A stretch of 64,000 bases of DNA from Arthrobacter sp. B6 (GCF_001663775.1 NZ_KV467168.1:759065-823064); one strand, 5' to 3'. Shown: positions 1 through 8,852, numbered from the stretch's first letter. Made by a program: numbers and translations. The notes: generated by a model not told the origin, from the sequence alone.

Positions 1-414
1 GCCGGCGGCGGGCTGGCTGCCATAGATCACGGCGGACAGCGGCCCCACCACGTTCCGCGGGTTCTCAACCACCAGCACCGGCACTGACGTGTCGGCCGAC
101 AGGGCCAGGAGGCGGGCGCCGGCGTCGTCCGTTAAGACCGCCGCTGCCCCGGCATCTATGGCCTGCGCCGCAAAGTCCGCTCCATGCCGAGTGGCCCCAG
201 GAAGCGCGACGTAAAGGTCGCCCGGCTCAATGGCGCGGGAGTTCAAGGAGATCCCGGTGATGCTCACCGATGCCGACGGGCCGGGGACGGCCACACCCAC
301 GGACTTGCCGATGCTTGCAAGGCTCACTGCGGAAACGGAAGCGGGCCTGAACCGCCGCGTGGCGGATCCCCCGGCAGCGACAGTGTGGGTGCCGGGGGCA
401 TTGTGATCTGACAA
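1..414 (-). CDS. murE: UDP-N-acetylmuramyl-tripeptide synthetase MurE, N-terminal part (cut by window edge)
   Basis: MurE adds the third stem-peptide residue to UDP-MurNAc-dipeptide in the cytoplasm. Only the first 138 codons are present and the frame stays open to base 1. It starts with TTG at 414, preceded by GGAG six bases upstream, so ATG-based searches would miss it. The translation shows the MurE/MurF N-terminal (Mur ligase) fold signature: ISLNSRAIEPGDLYVALPG at about 57-75, then HGADFAAQAIDAGAAAV, then a segment ending in ENPRNVVGPLSAVIYG. The ATP-binding centre lies beyond the window. It follows ftsI by 80 bases on the same strand, the usual division-cluster order. Assignment is by motif and position; MurF is less likely given the gene order. 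Confidence 0.9.
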   Translation of the reverse strand, partial: MSDHNAPGTHTVAAGGSATRRFRPASVSAVSLASIGKSVGVAVPGPSASVSITGISLNSRAIEPGDLYVALPGATRHGADFAAQAIDAGAAAVLTDDAGARLLALSADTSVPVLVVENPRNVVGPLSAVIYGSQPAAG

Positions 415-494
415 AAGGATCTCCGAAAGTGCTAGTGGATCATGCCCGCTTCGATAATGCTCGGTCAGCGGGCGCTGCTGGGCGTGCGGCCGTA

Positions 495-2291
495 CTACTT
501 GGCGTACTGCGCCAGCCGTGCCGGTTCACCGGCGGACGGCTGGACGTTGTAGGTGCGCAGCGCCTGGCTCATGACTGACCGGAAGACCGGCCCTTGTGTG
601 ATGCCATAGATGCTGCCCTTGGGCCGCTGCAGCACCACCTCAACAATAAACCGCGGATCGTCCATCGGCGCCATGCCAACGATGGACGCGGTGTACCCAC
701 AGAATCCTGACTTGCCGTCGTCACAAGGCGATTCCGAGGTCCCGGTTTTGGCACCCACACGGTAGCCATCAATGGCTGCGTCCTTGATCTGCCCTTCTGT
801 GACGGCGCTTTCCAGGATGTCCTGGACTTGCTGTGCGGTGCTCTCGGAGACCACCTGCCGGGAGGGCTGAGGAGCGACTTTCTCTTCGGTTCCGTCCGGT
901 GAAATATAGGAATCGATCAGGCGCGGCTGGAGCATGACGCCGTTGTTGGCAATAGTTTGGAAGGCCCGCACCGTCTGGAGAGTGGACTGCGATACTCCTT
1001 GCCCAAACAGCACGGTGTACTCCTGGCGGGCGTCCCACTGGTCCGCCGGCGTGAGGATTCCCGAAGCGGTGGCGGGCAGGCCCACCTCCGGCGCCTCCCC
1101 GATGCCGAACTTCTGCAGCCAGTCGTATCGTTGCTCCTTGGTGAGCCGCTGGCCTGCCATGACGGTTCCGGTGTTCATGGACCAGCCGAGGATGCCGGCG
1201 AGGGTCCGTTCCTCGGTGCCGTGGGCAAAGGAGTCGCTGAAGGTCTGGCCGTCCACGGTGTACGACGGGGGGAGGGTGAACGTGTCCAGTGGGCTGGACT
1301 TTCCTTCCTCAATCAACGCCGCCGCCGTGATCATCTTCTCCACGGAGCCAGGTTCGTACGCTGCGGTCACGGCGCGGACCCCGCGGTCCTTTGCGGCAAC
1401 CAGGCCTGGGTCATTCGGATCAGGGGAATTGGTATCGGCCATGGCGATAAGGTTGCCGGTCTTGGCATCCATCACGATGATGATTCCCCACTCGGCGCCC
1501 AGTTTGTCCGACTGGCTCTGGATGGCCTGCTGCGCAAAATACTGGAGGTCGGAATTGAGGGTGAGTTTGACGTCCTTGCCGTCCTCCGGAGCTGTGAGCT
1601 CATCGAGGCCGACAGGGATCCTCAGGCCATCGGCGCCGATCTCGAAAAGCCGCTTGCCGTCCTTGCCTTTCAGCAGCTCATCCTGAGTTTGCTCGATTCC
1701 GGCCTGGCCCGTATACCCGTCCTGGAGGAAGCCGATAATGCCGCCGGCCACCGAACCGTTGGGATAGACGCGCTTACTCACGCCCTCGGTGACGATGCCG
1801 GGAATCTGCAGCTTGGAGATCCGGTCCTCGACGTCCGGTTTCAGGTCCTTGGCCACAATGTAGTACTTCGATTCGCCAGTAACGGCCTTGCGCAGATCGT
1901 CATCGTCCATACCCAAGAGGGCCGCGAGTTCGCGGATGCCCTGCTCCCGGGTCACTTCAACCAACTTGTCCTCGCCCTCGACCAGGCGCCAGAACTTGTC
2001 TGTCTTCGTGTTGGTAACCTGGTCCACCACCAAGTTGTAGCGGATCAGGCTGTTGGCAAGGACAACGCCGTTGGAGTCGAGGATGGTTCCACGCTCGGCC
2101 GGCAGAACCGTCTGGGTCATCCGCTTGTTCAGCGCCGCTTCGGCCATGCCACCGACATCCAGGCCCTGGACCAGGAAGAGCTTGCCGCCCACCACCAGGA
2201 GCAGGGTGAGCATAATACCCAGGCCCAGGCGCAGCCGTCTCGTGGCGTTAGGCACGTTGCCGCTCCTTGCCTTGCCGGTCCTCTGCGCCAC
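495..2291 (-). CDS. ftsI: Penicillin-binding protein FtsI/PbpB, septal transpeptidase
   Basis: Class B penicillin-binding protein that crosslinks septal peptidoglycan with FtsW and the divisome. 598 aa. A basic cytoplasmic tail is followed by one membrane segment at about 21-43, then the PBP dimer domain (RGTILDSNG at 68-75) and the transpeptidase domain with all three catalytic motifs: SVEK (nucleophile S316, K319), SMN (371-373) and KTGT (515-518). It starts with GTG at 2291 after an AAGGA Shine-Dalgarno. No PASTA repeats are visible, unlike some Gram-positive PBPs. It sits between ftsL and murE on the same strand and is very likely co-transcribed from the mraZ promoter. Identity is secure. 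Confidence 0.96.
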   Translation of the reverse strand: MAQRTGKARSGNVPNATRRLRLGLGIMLTLLLVVGGKLFLVQGLDVGGMAEAALNKRMTQTVLPAERGTILDSNGVVLANSLIRYNLVVDQVTNTKTDKFWRLVEGEDKLVEVTREQGIRELAALLGMDDDDLRKAVTGESKYYIVAKDLKPDVEDRISKLQIPGIVTEGVSKRVYPNGSVAGGIIGFLQDGYTGQAGIEQTQDELLKGKDGKRLFEIGADGLRIPVGLDELTAPEDGKDVKLTLNSDLQYFAQQAIQSQSDKLGAEWGIIIVMDAKTGNLIAMADTNSPDPNDPGLVAAKDRGVRAVTAAYEPGSVEKMITAAALIEEGKSSPLDTFTLPPSYTVDGQTFSDSFAHGTEERTLAGILGWSMNTGTVMAGQRLTKEQRYDWLQKFGIGEAPEVGLPATASGILTPADQWDARQEYTVLFGQGVSQSTLQTVRAFQTIANNGVMLQPRLIDSYISPDGTEEKVAPQPSRQVVSESTAQQVQDILESAVTEGQIKDAAIDGYRVGAKTGTSESPCDDGKSGFCGYTASIVGMAPMDDPRFIVEVVLQRPKGSIYGITQGPVFRSVMSQALRTYNVQPSAGEPARLAQYAK

Positions 2292-2337
2292 CGTGAATTC
2301 CTTGCTGCTCGCTGTTGCCTGTCAGTCCCGGCAGCAG

Positions 2338-3015
2338 TTACTGCCCGGGCGCCTTCTGTTCCGGAGCCGGCACGGAACCACCGTGGAGTTCCACAGCCGG
2401 TACCGGGGCAGGGGCTGCGGCCGGCGCCTCCGCCGGAGCCGCGGCGGCCGGCGGAATTGCAGTTGCGGGTTCTTCGGCCACCGGCTTCCGGCTGGCCAGC
2501 GGCTCCCCCGTGCTTGGCGGCGGGACCACGGGCAGCTGCCCGGCGACCGCCGGCGCCGGGATGACGGCCCCTGCGGCGCCGCCCTTAACGGCCGGTGTCG
2601 CCTTGCCGGTGACGGTCAGTGTTGAAAGATCGATCTGGCCCTTCACCGTGGACGCCACCATTCCCAAGTCTGCAGCCTTCGCTGCCAGGTTCTGGGGAGC
2701 TTCGAAGTTTTGAACCTGCTGTGTCAGATCCTGGTTCTGCTTGGTCAGCGCGCTTTGCTTGCCCCGGAGTTCGACGAGCTGGTACTGGGCTGTGGACACC
2801 GAGATGTTCAGTACCAGGACCGCGACGAGGGCTATGGCGAGCAACGCAAAGCAGAGGACAACAAACGGCGCTCGGCGCTTCCTGGGTGCGGTGCGCACCA
2901 CAGAGAGCGGTGTGCGGGCCTTCCGGCCCGGAGCGGGAGAACCCGCCGGGGTCCCGATGGCAGGCGCTGAACTGCCGGAAACGACAGGAAAGTTCTTGAC
3001 GGCGGCGGTGCTCAT
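2338..3015 (-). CDS. ftsL: FtsL-like divisome protein with long Ala/Pro-rich tail
   Basis: Probable FtsL, a bitopic protein that with FtsB/DivIC links early and late divisome components. 225 aa. There is a basic N-terminal region of about 48 residues ([10 protein letters not shown] before the membrane), one transmembrane segment at about 50-72, and a short coiled-coil-like stretch at about 76-105 rich in Q, L and N. The last 90 or so residues are Ala/Pro-rich low complexity, probably extracytoplasmic. Sequence identity of FtsL proteins is weak, so the call rests on topology and on position between rsmH and ftsI. The ATGA overlap with the rsmH stop implies translational coupling. Confidence 0.8.
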   Translation of the reverse strand: MSTAAVKNFPVVSGSSAPAIGTPAGSPAPGRKARTPLSVVRTAPRKRRAPFVVLCFALLAIALVAVLVLNISVSTAQYQLVELRGKQSALTKQNQDLTQQVQNFEAPQNLAAKAADLGMVASTVKGQIDLSTLTVTGKATPAVKGGAAGAVIPAPAVAGQLPVVPPPSTGEPLASRKPVAEEPATAIPPAAAAPAEAPAAAPAPVPAVELHGGSVPAPEQKAPGQ

Positions 3016-4004
3016 GCGGCTCTCCTGGCTCTGATGCGTTCCACGGCGCGCAGCCTTGCTGAGGCAGCACGCGGATTCTCTGCGATCTCGACGGCGGTGG
3101 GTACCTCCGTGCCCTTCGTGAGGGTCTTGAGTTCGGCTTTGTGTTCCTCCAGTTCGACCGGAAACCCGAGGGGGGCTGAAGACTTCGAGCCTGCCTGGAA
3201 CACACCCTTGACGATCTTGTCCTCCAGCGAGTGGTAGGACATGACCACAATGCGTCCACCAAGCGCCGTTGCCTTCACAGCGGCGGGGACTGCGCGTTCC
3301 AGGACATCAAGCTCTTCGTTGACCTCGATCCGGAGCGCCTGGAAGGTCCGCTTGGCGGGGTGGCCGCCGGACTTGGCTGCGGCGGCAGGCACCACCGCGC
3401 GGATCTGTTCGACGAGTTCCCCGGTGGTGGCAAAGGGCTTCTCCGCACGGGCTGCGACGATCCTGTTGGCAATGCGCCCGGCGAATTTCTCTTCGCCCCA
3501 TCTGCGGATGATCCGCACAAGTTCGTCTTCGGAGTAGTTGTTGACGACATCTGCCGCCGTCTGCCCCCGGCTGGTGTCCATCCGCATGTCCAAGGGTGCG
3601 TCGAAGGAGTAGGCAAAGCCGCGTCCGCGTTCGTCCAGCTGAAGCGAGGAAACGCCCAGGTCCATAAGGATGCCGTGGACTTCACTGACACCGAGGTCTT
3701 CAAGGACGTCTGCGATTTCGTCGTAGACAGCGTGGACCAGGTCCGTCCGTGCGGAGAACGGTGCCAGCCTTTCCCCGGCGAGCGCCAGTGCTTCCTCGTC
3801 GCGATCAATGCCGATCAGGTGCAGATCCGGGAAGCGCTGCAGCATGGCTTCAGAGTGGCCGCCCATGCCCAGCGTGGCATCGATGGCGATGGGGGTTTCG
3901 CCCCTGAGCCTCGCGGCCTCAAAGCCAGGTGCCAGCAAATTGATGCACCGGTCCCGCAGAACCGGCACATGGCGTTCGGACGTCGGCTTCGGCTGATCGT
4001 TCAT
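3012..4004 (-). CDS. rsmH: 16S rRNA m4C1402 methyltransferase RsmH (MraW)
   Basis: S-adenosylmethionine-dependent N4-methylation of C1402 in 16S rRNA. The start is ATG at 4004: it follows an AGGAAGG Shine-Dalgarno nine bases upstream and gives the family N-terminus ([11 protein letters not shown]). A longer frame with a TTG at 4175 touches the mraZ stop but adds 57 residues of Arg/Gly-rich sequence with no family match. The product is 330 aa, close to the usual 310-330. The SAM-binding loop is [10 protein letters not shown] at about 42-51, followed by [11 protein letters not shown]. The C-terminal part has [14 protein letters not shown]. About 167 bases separate it from mraZ; downstream it overlaps ftsL by four bases. 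Confidence 0.95.
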   Translation of the reverse strand: MNDQPKPTSERHVPVLRDRCINLLAPGFEAARLRGETPIAIDATLGMGGHSEAMLQRFPDLHLIGIDRDEEALALAGERLAPFSARTDLVHAVYDEIADVLEDLGVSEVHGILMDLGVSSLQLDERGRGFAYSFDAPLDMRMDTSRGQTAADVVNNYSEDELVRIIRRWGEEKFAGRIANRIVAARAEKPFATTGELVEQIRAVVPAAAAKSGGHPAKRTFQALRIEVNEELDVLERAVPAAVKATALGGRIVVMSYHSLEDKIVKGVFQAGSKSSAPLGFPVELEEHKAELKTLTKGTEVPTAVEIAENPRAASARLRAVERIRARRAA

Positions 4005-4171
4005 GCCTTCGTCCCTTCCTGCCATGGTTGCCGTGGTGTTGCTTCTTGAGCCAGATCCCCATCCGCGCCTGCCGGCCTGCCCGCCTGGCTCCGGGGAAGT
4101 GAGCCAGGTTGGCCGGCCGATGGGCGGCTGGAGATCTCGTTCAAGAAGCTGCCGCCGTTCCATGCCGGCGA

Positions 4172-4600
4172 TCAAAGAATTCCCGGAATGGCGTCGTCGG
4201 TTTCAGAGAAGGCTGTTTCCTTCTCTGCCAGGTACTCGTTCCAGGCTTGGGCGTCCCAGATCTCGGCACGGGTTCCTGCGCCGATGACGGCCAGTTCCCT
4301 GCCCAGGCCTGCGTACTCCCGGAGCGCTGCCGGAATGGTCACGCGCCCCTGCTTGTCAGGTACCTCGTCCGAGGCTCCAGAGAGAAAAACGCGGATGTAG
4401 TCCCGGGCCTGCTTGGAGGAAATAGGCGCCTCCCGCATTTGCTCGTGGACACGTGCAAATTCCTGCTCACTGAAGACGTAGATGCAACGCTCCTGGCCCC
4501 TCGTGAGCACCAGGCCGCCGGCAAGTTCCTCGCGGAACTTCGCGGGGAGGATAATTCGTCCCTTTTCGTCCAAACGCGGCGAGTGGGTGCCCAGAAACAC
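4172..4600 (-). CDS. mraZ: Transcriptional regulator MraZ
   Basis: First gene of the division and wall cluster; a DNA-binding ring-forming regulator of its own operon. 142 aa, the normal family length. It has two tandem AbrB/SpoVT-like swapped-hairpin domains, visible as [13 protein letters not shown] near the N-terminus and [13 protein letters not shown] at about 80-93. It starts with GTG at 4600. The DNA it is expected to bind lies just upstream and overlaps the promoter (see 4666-4697). Its downstream neighbour rsmH is also cluster-typical; in other bacteria RsmH has been reported to counter MraZ, so the pair may act as a control unit here, which is inference. Confidence 0.96.
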   Translation of the reverse strand: MFLGTHSPRLDEKGRIILPAKFREELAGGLVLTRGQERCIYVFSEQEFARVHEQMREAPISSKQARDYIRVFLSGASDEVPDKQGRVTIPAALREYAGLGRELAVIGAGTRAEIWDAQAWNEYLAEKETAFSETDDAIPGIL

Positions 4601-4665
4601 TGGCCCACCGCCTGTCTGCTGTCAGGAACTGCACATCCCCTGTGTTGCAACTACCCTCTTATGTC

Positions 4666-4697
4666 CTCCACATTACTCCACTTTCCCCCACAGTCAA
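4666..4697 (-). promoter_or_regulatory. mraZ promoter with three MraZ boxes at 10-bp spacing
   Basis: Read on the minus strand there is TTGACT (4692-4697) and TAATGT (4670-4675) separated by 16 bases, a good -35/-10 pair. Embedded in it are three GTGG-type hexamers, GTGGGG (4686-4691), GTGGAG (4676-4681) and GTGGAG (4666-4671), repeated at exactly 10 bases. This is the arrangement known for MraZ binding upstream of mraZ. The boxes fill the spacer and overlap the -10, so binding should repress or reset the promoter. The leader to the GTG start is about 65 bases. Confidence 0.8.
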
Positions 4698-4831
4698 CGC
4701 AAGATTGGCGTAGATTCCCCCCATTTCCGGGAATTGGGCCTGTAAATCCGGTGATCCGGCGGGTGGTGGAAAGTGGAGGGCCGTTGGCCGCCCGGGAACG
4801 TCCCGGGCGGCCACTCTCAGCGCCGCGGTTA

Positions 4832-4865
4832 AAGCAAAAGACCCGCCGTAGCGGGTCTTTTGCTT
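4832..4865 (-). terminator. Intrinsic terminator after the DUF3040 gene
   Basis: A perfect 15-bp stem (4832-4846 with 4851-4865) closes a CGTA loop. The outer arms are A-rich and T-rich on either strand, so it can work in both directions. It lies about 100 bases past the DUF3040 stop codon and 135 bases upstream of the mraZ promoter, insulating the division cluster. Confidence 0.88.
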
Positions 4866-4965
4866 GAATTACCTGGTTTTGAATTACTGAGGGCCGATTG
4901 ACCTGAGCACAGCGGAAGCGGCGTGGTGCGGAATGGAGGACGTTGGTGGCTTAGAGCCTGGCCGA

Positions 4966-5337
4966 TCAGGAGTCGCCGCGGCGCCGTTCGTCCCAGCGCT
5001 CTTCAAGGCTGCTCATGAAGGAACTTCGGGACTTGCCCGGCTTACCCGGACGCCCGTCGTGGGACTTGCCCGGTGCCGAGTTGCGCATCGTCGCAAAGTA
5101 AACGCCGGCTCCCATCACCACAAACCCCAGGACGCCGACGAAGATAAGGTTGAGCGTGACGCCAACGAGCAGGAGGAAAATCCCTGCGAGGGCGCACAGC
5201 ACCCCAATCACCATGTGCCTCGTGGACCACGAGCGCCCTGGATCCGAGCCCATGGAATTCGCGAATTTTGGATCGTCCTCGTGCAGCTGCTTTTCCAACT
5301 GCTCCAGCAGCTTCTGTTCGTGCTCCGAGAGCGGCAT
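4966..5337 (-). CDS. DUF3040 small membrane protein
   Basis: 123 aa, function unknown. The start is ATG at 5337, with a perfect AAGGAGG seven bases upstream; it gives the family N-terminus MPLSEHEQKLLEQLEKQL. A longer frame adds 21 residues without support. The amphipathic, charged N-terminal helix (about 1-35) is followed by two closely spaced hydrophobic segments (about 46-90) and a basic, Ser/Arg-rich tail. DUF3040 proteins are common in actinobacteria near the division cluster, so a role in envelope or division is possible but unproven. It is transcribed towards mraZ but separated from it by a strong terminator. Confidence 0.88.
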   Translation of the reverse strand: MPLSEHEQKLLEQLEKQLHEDDPKFANSMGSDPGRSWSTRHMVIGVLCALAGIFLLLVGVTLNLIFVGVLGFVVMGAGVYFATMRNSAPGKSHDGRPGKPGKSRSSFMSSLEERWDERRRGDS

Positions 5338-5470
5338 CACGACCTCCTTAAGTAGGCCAACGTCCGGGCTGCGCCCAGTCAAATACTTCTGCTCCGACAA
5401 CGACCGGCACTCCGCTCAAGTTCCCGTTCCGCCGACGATGGCGGGCGGGAGCGGTGTGTCCAGCCGTTCG

Positions 5471-5498
5471 CAAACTATGTATATATAAGGATAGTTTG
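5471..5498. repeat. AT-rich inverted repeat upstream of the DUF3040 gene
   Basis: CAAACTAT (5471-5478) and ATAGTTTG (5491-5498) form a perfect 8-bp inverted repeat around a 12-base core made almost only of A and T (GTATATATAAGG). It is strikingly AT-rich against its surroundings and lies 134-161 bases upstream of the DUF3040 start, after the 3' end of dinB. It could be a repressor operator over a promoter; there is no T-run, so a terminator is less likely. Confidence 0.5.
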
Positions 5499-5576
5499 TT
5501 GCGGGCCGTTCTGAAAGACAGCAATGACTTTCGGCAAAGGCCTTCCGCCTATGGAAAGACAGCGCTGGGGCGGTGC

Positions 5577-6803
5577 CTAGGCGGAACCCTTGCCGGAATC
5601 CAGCAGGCGTGCCGGAAGCACGGATTTGTTGCCGAATTTGCGGCTCACTTTGTCCAACGCCAGCTCCGCTGCCCGCCAGTTATCGTCCCTGCGGTCCAGG
5701 CTGAGCTGCAGGGAGGTCTGGGACGCCTCTTCCAACTGCTCTGCGCGGACCCCCACCAGCCGGACAGACATGCTTCGTTCACCGAGCGACTCCAGGAGCT
5801 GGAGTGCCACAGCGTAAATCAGCTGGGTGCTGTCCACCGGAGTGTGCACGGTTCGGCTCCTCGTGATGGTGGAGAAGTCCGCGTATCGCAGCTTCAGGGC
5901 CACCGTCCTGGCCACCATTCCGGAACTGCGCAGCCGTTCCGAGGTGCGGTGGGAAAGCCGCAGCAATTCGCGGTGAAGTAAGGCGTTGTCGGCGGTGTCA
6001 ACCGCAAAGGTTTCCTCTGCTCCGATGCTTTTCTCAAGCCGGACCGGCGTCACAGGACGCGGGTCGATCCCCCATGACAGCCGGTAGACGTGCTCGCCGG
6101 TGGCGCCAAGGGACCGCTTCAGGGTGTGCAACGGGGTAGCGGCGAGGTCGGCGACAGTCCTGATCCCCATCCGTGCCAGGACCCCGGCCGTCTTTTCCCC
6201 TACGCCCCACAAGGCACCGACAGGCAGCGTGTGAAGATACGGGACGGTTTCCTCCGGCCCGATCAGGAGGAGTCCGTCGGGCTTGCACCGCGTGGATGCG
6301 ATCTTGGCCACAAACTTGCTTGCGGCAATGCCCACCGAGGCAGTAATGCCCAACTCGGCGGCAACCCGTCGCCTGATCAGTTCGCCGATGTCGCGTGGAG
6401 GGCCGAGCCGCCTGATGGCACCGCCCACATCCAGGAAGGCCTCGTCCACGCTGAGCGGTTCCACCAGTTCGGTAACGGATTCAAAAATCCCCATGAGTTG
6501 GGCAGAGACCTCGTAGTACAGCTTGTGCCGTGGTTCGATGATGACCGCCTTGGGACACATCCGTGCTGCAATCACCATGGGCATGGCGGACTTCACACCA
6601 AACTTGCGGGCCTCGTAGGAAGCGGAAAGCACTACGGAACGGTCCGCGGGATAGCCCACAATGACGGGTTTGCCGCGCAGCTCGGGGCGGGTACGCAATT
6701 CCACCAGGACAAAGAATGCATCCATGTCAACATGCATGATGGGCGTGCGGCGAAGCTCCCGAAGACCCGCTTCGGTGTGCTGATTCATCCCGTCCGGCCC
6801 CAC
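5577..6803 (-). CDS. dinB: DNA polymerase IV (Y-family, DinB)
   Basis: Error-prone translesion polymerase. 408 aa. The palm carries MHVDMDAFFVLVEL (metal ligand D in DMDAFF) and SVDEAFLDV with the second acidic pair; between them are VILSAS-like VVLSASYEARKFGVKSAMP residues that contact the nucleotide. A little-finger domain follows, containing the helix-hairpin-helix region ALWGVGEKTAG. The C-terminal residues lack a clear beta-clamp motif of the QLxLF type. GTG at 6803 (AGGAT seven bases upstream) is used; ATG at 6788 is an alternative. I saw no LexA box upstream, so SOS control is not evident. It is divergent from the lipoprotein gene. Confidence 0.94.
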   Translation of the reverse strand: MGPDGMNQHTEAGLRELRRTPIMHVDMDAFFVLVELRTRPELRGKPVIVGYPADRSVVLSASYEARKFGVKSAMPMVIAARMCPKAVIIEPRHKLYYEVSAQLMGIFESVTELVEPLSVDEAFLDVGGAIRRLGPPRDIGELIRRRVAAELGITASVGIAASKFVAKIASTRCKPDGLLLIGPEETVPYLHTLPVGALWGVGEKTAGVLARMGIRTVADLAATPLHTLKRSLGATGEHVYRLSWGIDPRPVTPVRLEKSIGAEETFAVDTADNALLHRELLRLSHRTSERLRSSGMVARTVALKLRYADFSTITRSRTVHTPVDSTQLIYAVALQLLESLGERSMSVRLVGVRAEQLEEASQTSLQLSLDRRDDNWRAAELALDKVSRKFGNKSVLPARLLDSGKGSA

Positions 6804-6876
6804 AAAACAATCCTATCCGTTGGTACTGACTAAACTGGAGGCTGAATCCGGCATCAACACCAGGAGGAAAGTCCCT

Positions 6877-7398
6877 GTGACGGTCATTGGAAGTCTAAAG
6901 CCAACAGGATCGGCCGCCCTCGTGGCCGTCGCAGCGCTGGCACTCGCCGCCTGCAGCCCCGCGGCACCAGGAGTAACCACGCCGTCCTCCGCCACCTCGT
7001 CGCAGGCCACCGCCCAGTCCACCGCATCGGCAAGCCCCTCGGCGTCTCCGGGAACCTCCGCGACCGTGGGGGCGCTGGTCGCCGGATTCCCGCAGCAGCT
7101 TCTTCCACTCATGCCGGGAGCCACAATCGTTTCCAGCAGCTTTGATAAGGCCGCGACGCCGGCAACAGCCGCCTTGGTGGGAAGCATCACCGCCCCGCCC
7201 GCCGCCGTCGTTGAGTTCTACACCAAAGCCCTGGAAGCCCAAAGCTTCAAGGCGGTGCCCGGAGAAACCGTGGGCGACGTGGCATCCAAGGATTTCGTCC
7301 GGGGCGACAACGAGACCGTCAACCTTGCGGTGGTGGAAGCCGCGGGCGTTTCCACGTTCACCATCGGCGCCAATGTGGCAGCTGAGTCAGCCAAGTGA
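6877..7398 (+). CDS. Putative secreted lipoprotein, function unknown
   Basis: 173 aa with a type II signal peptide: basic start, hydrophobic stretch from about residue 13, lipobox LAAC with the acylated cysteine at residue 26. The GTG start at 6877 follows AGGAGG nine bases upstream; a longer frame from 6820 lacks a Shine-Dalgarno and would bury the signal. After the cysteine there is a Ser/Thr/Ala/Pro linker of about 40 residues, then a small folded domain of about 100 residues that I do not recognise (FYTKALEAQSFKAVPGE in its middle). Its last four bases (GTGA) overlap the start of the polyprenyl synthetase, so the two are co-translated. A link to isoprenoid or envelope metabolism is only inferred from this. 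Confidence 0.82.
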   Translation: MTVIGSLKPTGSAALVAVAALALAACSPAAPGVTTPSSATSSQATAQSTASASPSASPGTSATVGALVAGFPQQLLPLMPGATIVSSSFDKAATPATAALVGSITAPPAAVVEFYTKALEAQSFKAVPGETVGDVASKDFVRGDNETVNLAVVEAAGVSTFTIGANVAAESAK

Positions 7399-8489
7399 CG
7401 GTCGCCGAGCAGCTGCGGCTTGAACAGACGGGATATGTGGCGGCCGTCGCCGGCGAGCTGACGGATTTCCTCGCGACGCGGCAGTCGGTAATGTCGGCCA
7501 TTTCTCCAGACATCGACCCCATCATGGGTTCCATCTCCAACCTCGTAACCGGTGGCAAGCGCCTGCGGGCGCTGATGTGCTACTGGGGCTGGCGTGGCGC
7601 CGGCGGGGACTCCGGCGCCCAGCAGATTGTGACTGCAGGCTCTGCGCTGGAGCTGTTCCAGGCCGCGGCGCTCATCCATGACGACATCATCGACCGGTCC
7701 GACACCAGGCGCGGCGGGCCCAGCGTCCACCGCCGCTTCAGCCAGCTGCATACGGCGCAGGGGTGGGCGCTGGACAGCGAAAGATTCGGTCACGCCGCCG
7801 CCATCCTGACGGGCGACCTGTGCCTGTCCTTCAGCGAAGAGGCCTTCACCGACATCGGTGAGAAAGCCGCTTCAGGGAGCCGGGCCAGGCTCATTTTCAA
7901 TCTCATGCGGGCAGAGGTCATGGCGGGCCAATACCTGGACATCCTGGAAGAGGTAGCCGGACCTGTCAGGGACAGGGCCGGTGCCGTTTCCAGGGCGCAG
8001 TCCATTATCCGCTTCAAGTCCGCCAAGTACTCCACGGAACATCCGCTGGCACTCGGCGGGGCGCTGGCAGGAGCATCCAACGAGCTCCTCCGGGGCTATT
8101 CTGCCTTTGCCCTTCCCCTGGGAGAGGCATTCCAGCTGCGTGATGACGTCCTGGGCGTCTTCGGCGACCCCGTCACCACGGGCAAGCCGGCCGGTGATGA
8201 CCTTCGGGAAGGGAAGCGGACTGTCCTGGTGGCGCTGGCCCTGGACCAGGCATCGGCCGAAGAATCCGCCTTCATCGACGCCAAGCTCGGCAGCCCCGAT
8301 CTCGGCCACGAAGACGTCGCCGAAATCCGCCGCATCATCGAGGACTCCGGCGCCCTCCAGGCCACCGAGGTCCTGATCGGCGAATTCGGGGCAGCGGCGT
8401 TTGACGCCCTGGAAGAACTGGAACTTGACGAATTGCCAAAAACGGCGCTGCGCAGATTGGCCGAGGCGACCGTCAGCCGCGCATCCTGA
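7395..8489 (+). CDS. idsA: Polyprenyl diphosphate synthase (trans-isoprenyl synthase)
   Basis: Condenses isopentenyl diphosphate with allylic diphosphates to make C15-C20+ prenyl chains for carotenoids, quinones or lipid carriers. 364 aa. Both aspartate-rich motifs are present: DDIID (96-100) followed by the basic RRGG, and DDVLGVFGD beginning at residue 250, the Mg/diphosphate ligands. The N-terminal GGKRLR (about 53-58) binds the substrate diphosphate. Chain length cannot be read safely; the gene corresponds in position to M. tuberculosis idsA2 (Rv2173), next to the Rv2175c-like gene and pknL. It overlaps the lipoprotein gene by GTGA. Confidence 0.92.
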   Translation: MTVAEQLRLEQTGYVAAVAGELTDFLATRQSVMSAISPDIDPIMGSISNLVTGGKRLRALMCYWGWRGAGGDSGAQQIVTAGSALELFQAAALIHDDIIDRSDTRRGGPSVHRRFSQLHTAQGWALDSERFGHAAAILTGDLCLSFSEEAFTDIGEKAASGSRARLIFNLMRAEVMAGQYLDILEEVAGPVRDRAGAVSRAQSIIRFKSAKYSTEHPLALGGALAGASNELLRGYSAFALPLGEAFQLRDDVLGVFGDPVTTGKPAGDDLREGKRTVLVALALDQASAEESAFIDAKLGSPDLGHEDVAEIRRIIEDSGALQATEVLIGEFGAAAFDALEELELDELPKTALRRLAEATVSRAS

Positions 8490-8498
8490 AAACCCGGG

Positions 8499-8852
8499 TT
8501 ACCAGGCCAGGGTCTGTGCGCGGCGTCGGATTTCTGTTTTCCGGCCTTCGCGCAGGGCATCAATGGGGCGCCCGCGCAATGATTCATCGGCAGTAAAAAG
8601 CCAGACAATCAGGTCCTCGTCCGAATAACCGGCATCGGCCAACACCACAATGGTGCCTTTAAGGCTGTCCACAACGTGACCGTCCTGAATAAATTGCGCG
8701 GGGACGGACCGGATCCGGCGTTCTCCCACTCTCAGGGCAGCCAGCGCACGCTCATCAAGGAGACTGTGGACTTTCGTAATTGGAACGTCCAACAACTGCG
8801 CGACATCAGGCAAGGGCAGCCACTCGCCAACAAGGCTTTCTACATTACTCAC
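8499..8852 (-). CDS. Rv2175c-like winged-helix DNA-binding protein
   Basis: 117 aa. The N-terminal half has a helix-turn-helix pattern (LPLPDVAQLLDVPITKVHSL at about 12-31, then GERRIRSVP for the wing), and the C-terminal half the conserved LKGTIVVLADAGYSDEDLI and WLFTADESLRGRPIDALR. This matches the actinobacterial Rv2175c family, whose M. tuberculosis member is a DNA-binding substrate of PknL. Here pknL starts 1.7 kb away, with a LysM transglycosylase gene in between. GTG start at 8852 without a strong Shine-Dalgarno. The gene converges with idsA (9-base gap). Confidence 0.88.
   Translation of the reverse strand: MSNVESLVGEWLPLPDVAQLLDVPITKVHSLLDERALAALRVGERRIRSVPAQFIQDGHVVDSLKGTIVVLADAGYSDEDLIVWLFTADESLRGRPIDALREGRKTEIRRRAQTLAW

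Noticed and set aside
957..2564. 535-codon plus-strand frame across ftsI and ftsL
   Set aside because: Shadow frame; ftsI motifs are complete on the opposite strand.
4005..4175. 57-residue N-terminal extension of RsmH
   Set aside because: Arg/Gly-rich, no family match; ATG 4004 has a good Shine-Dalgarno and the conserved N-terminus.
6804..6876. LexA box at dinB
   Set aside because: No TCGAAC-N4-GTTCGA-like sequence in the divergent region.
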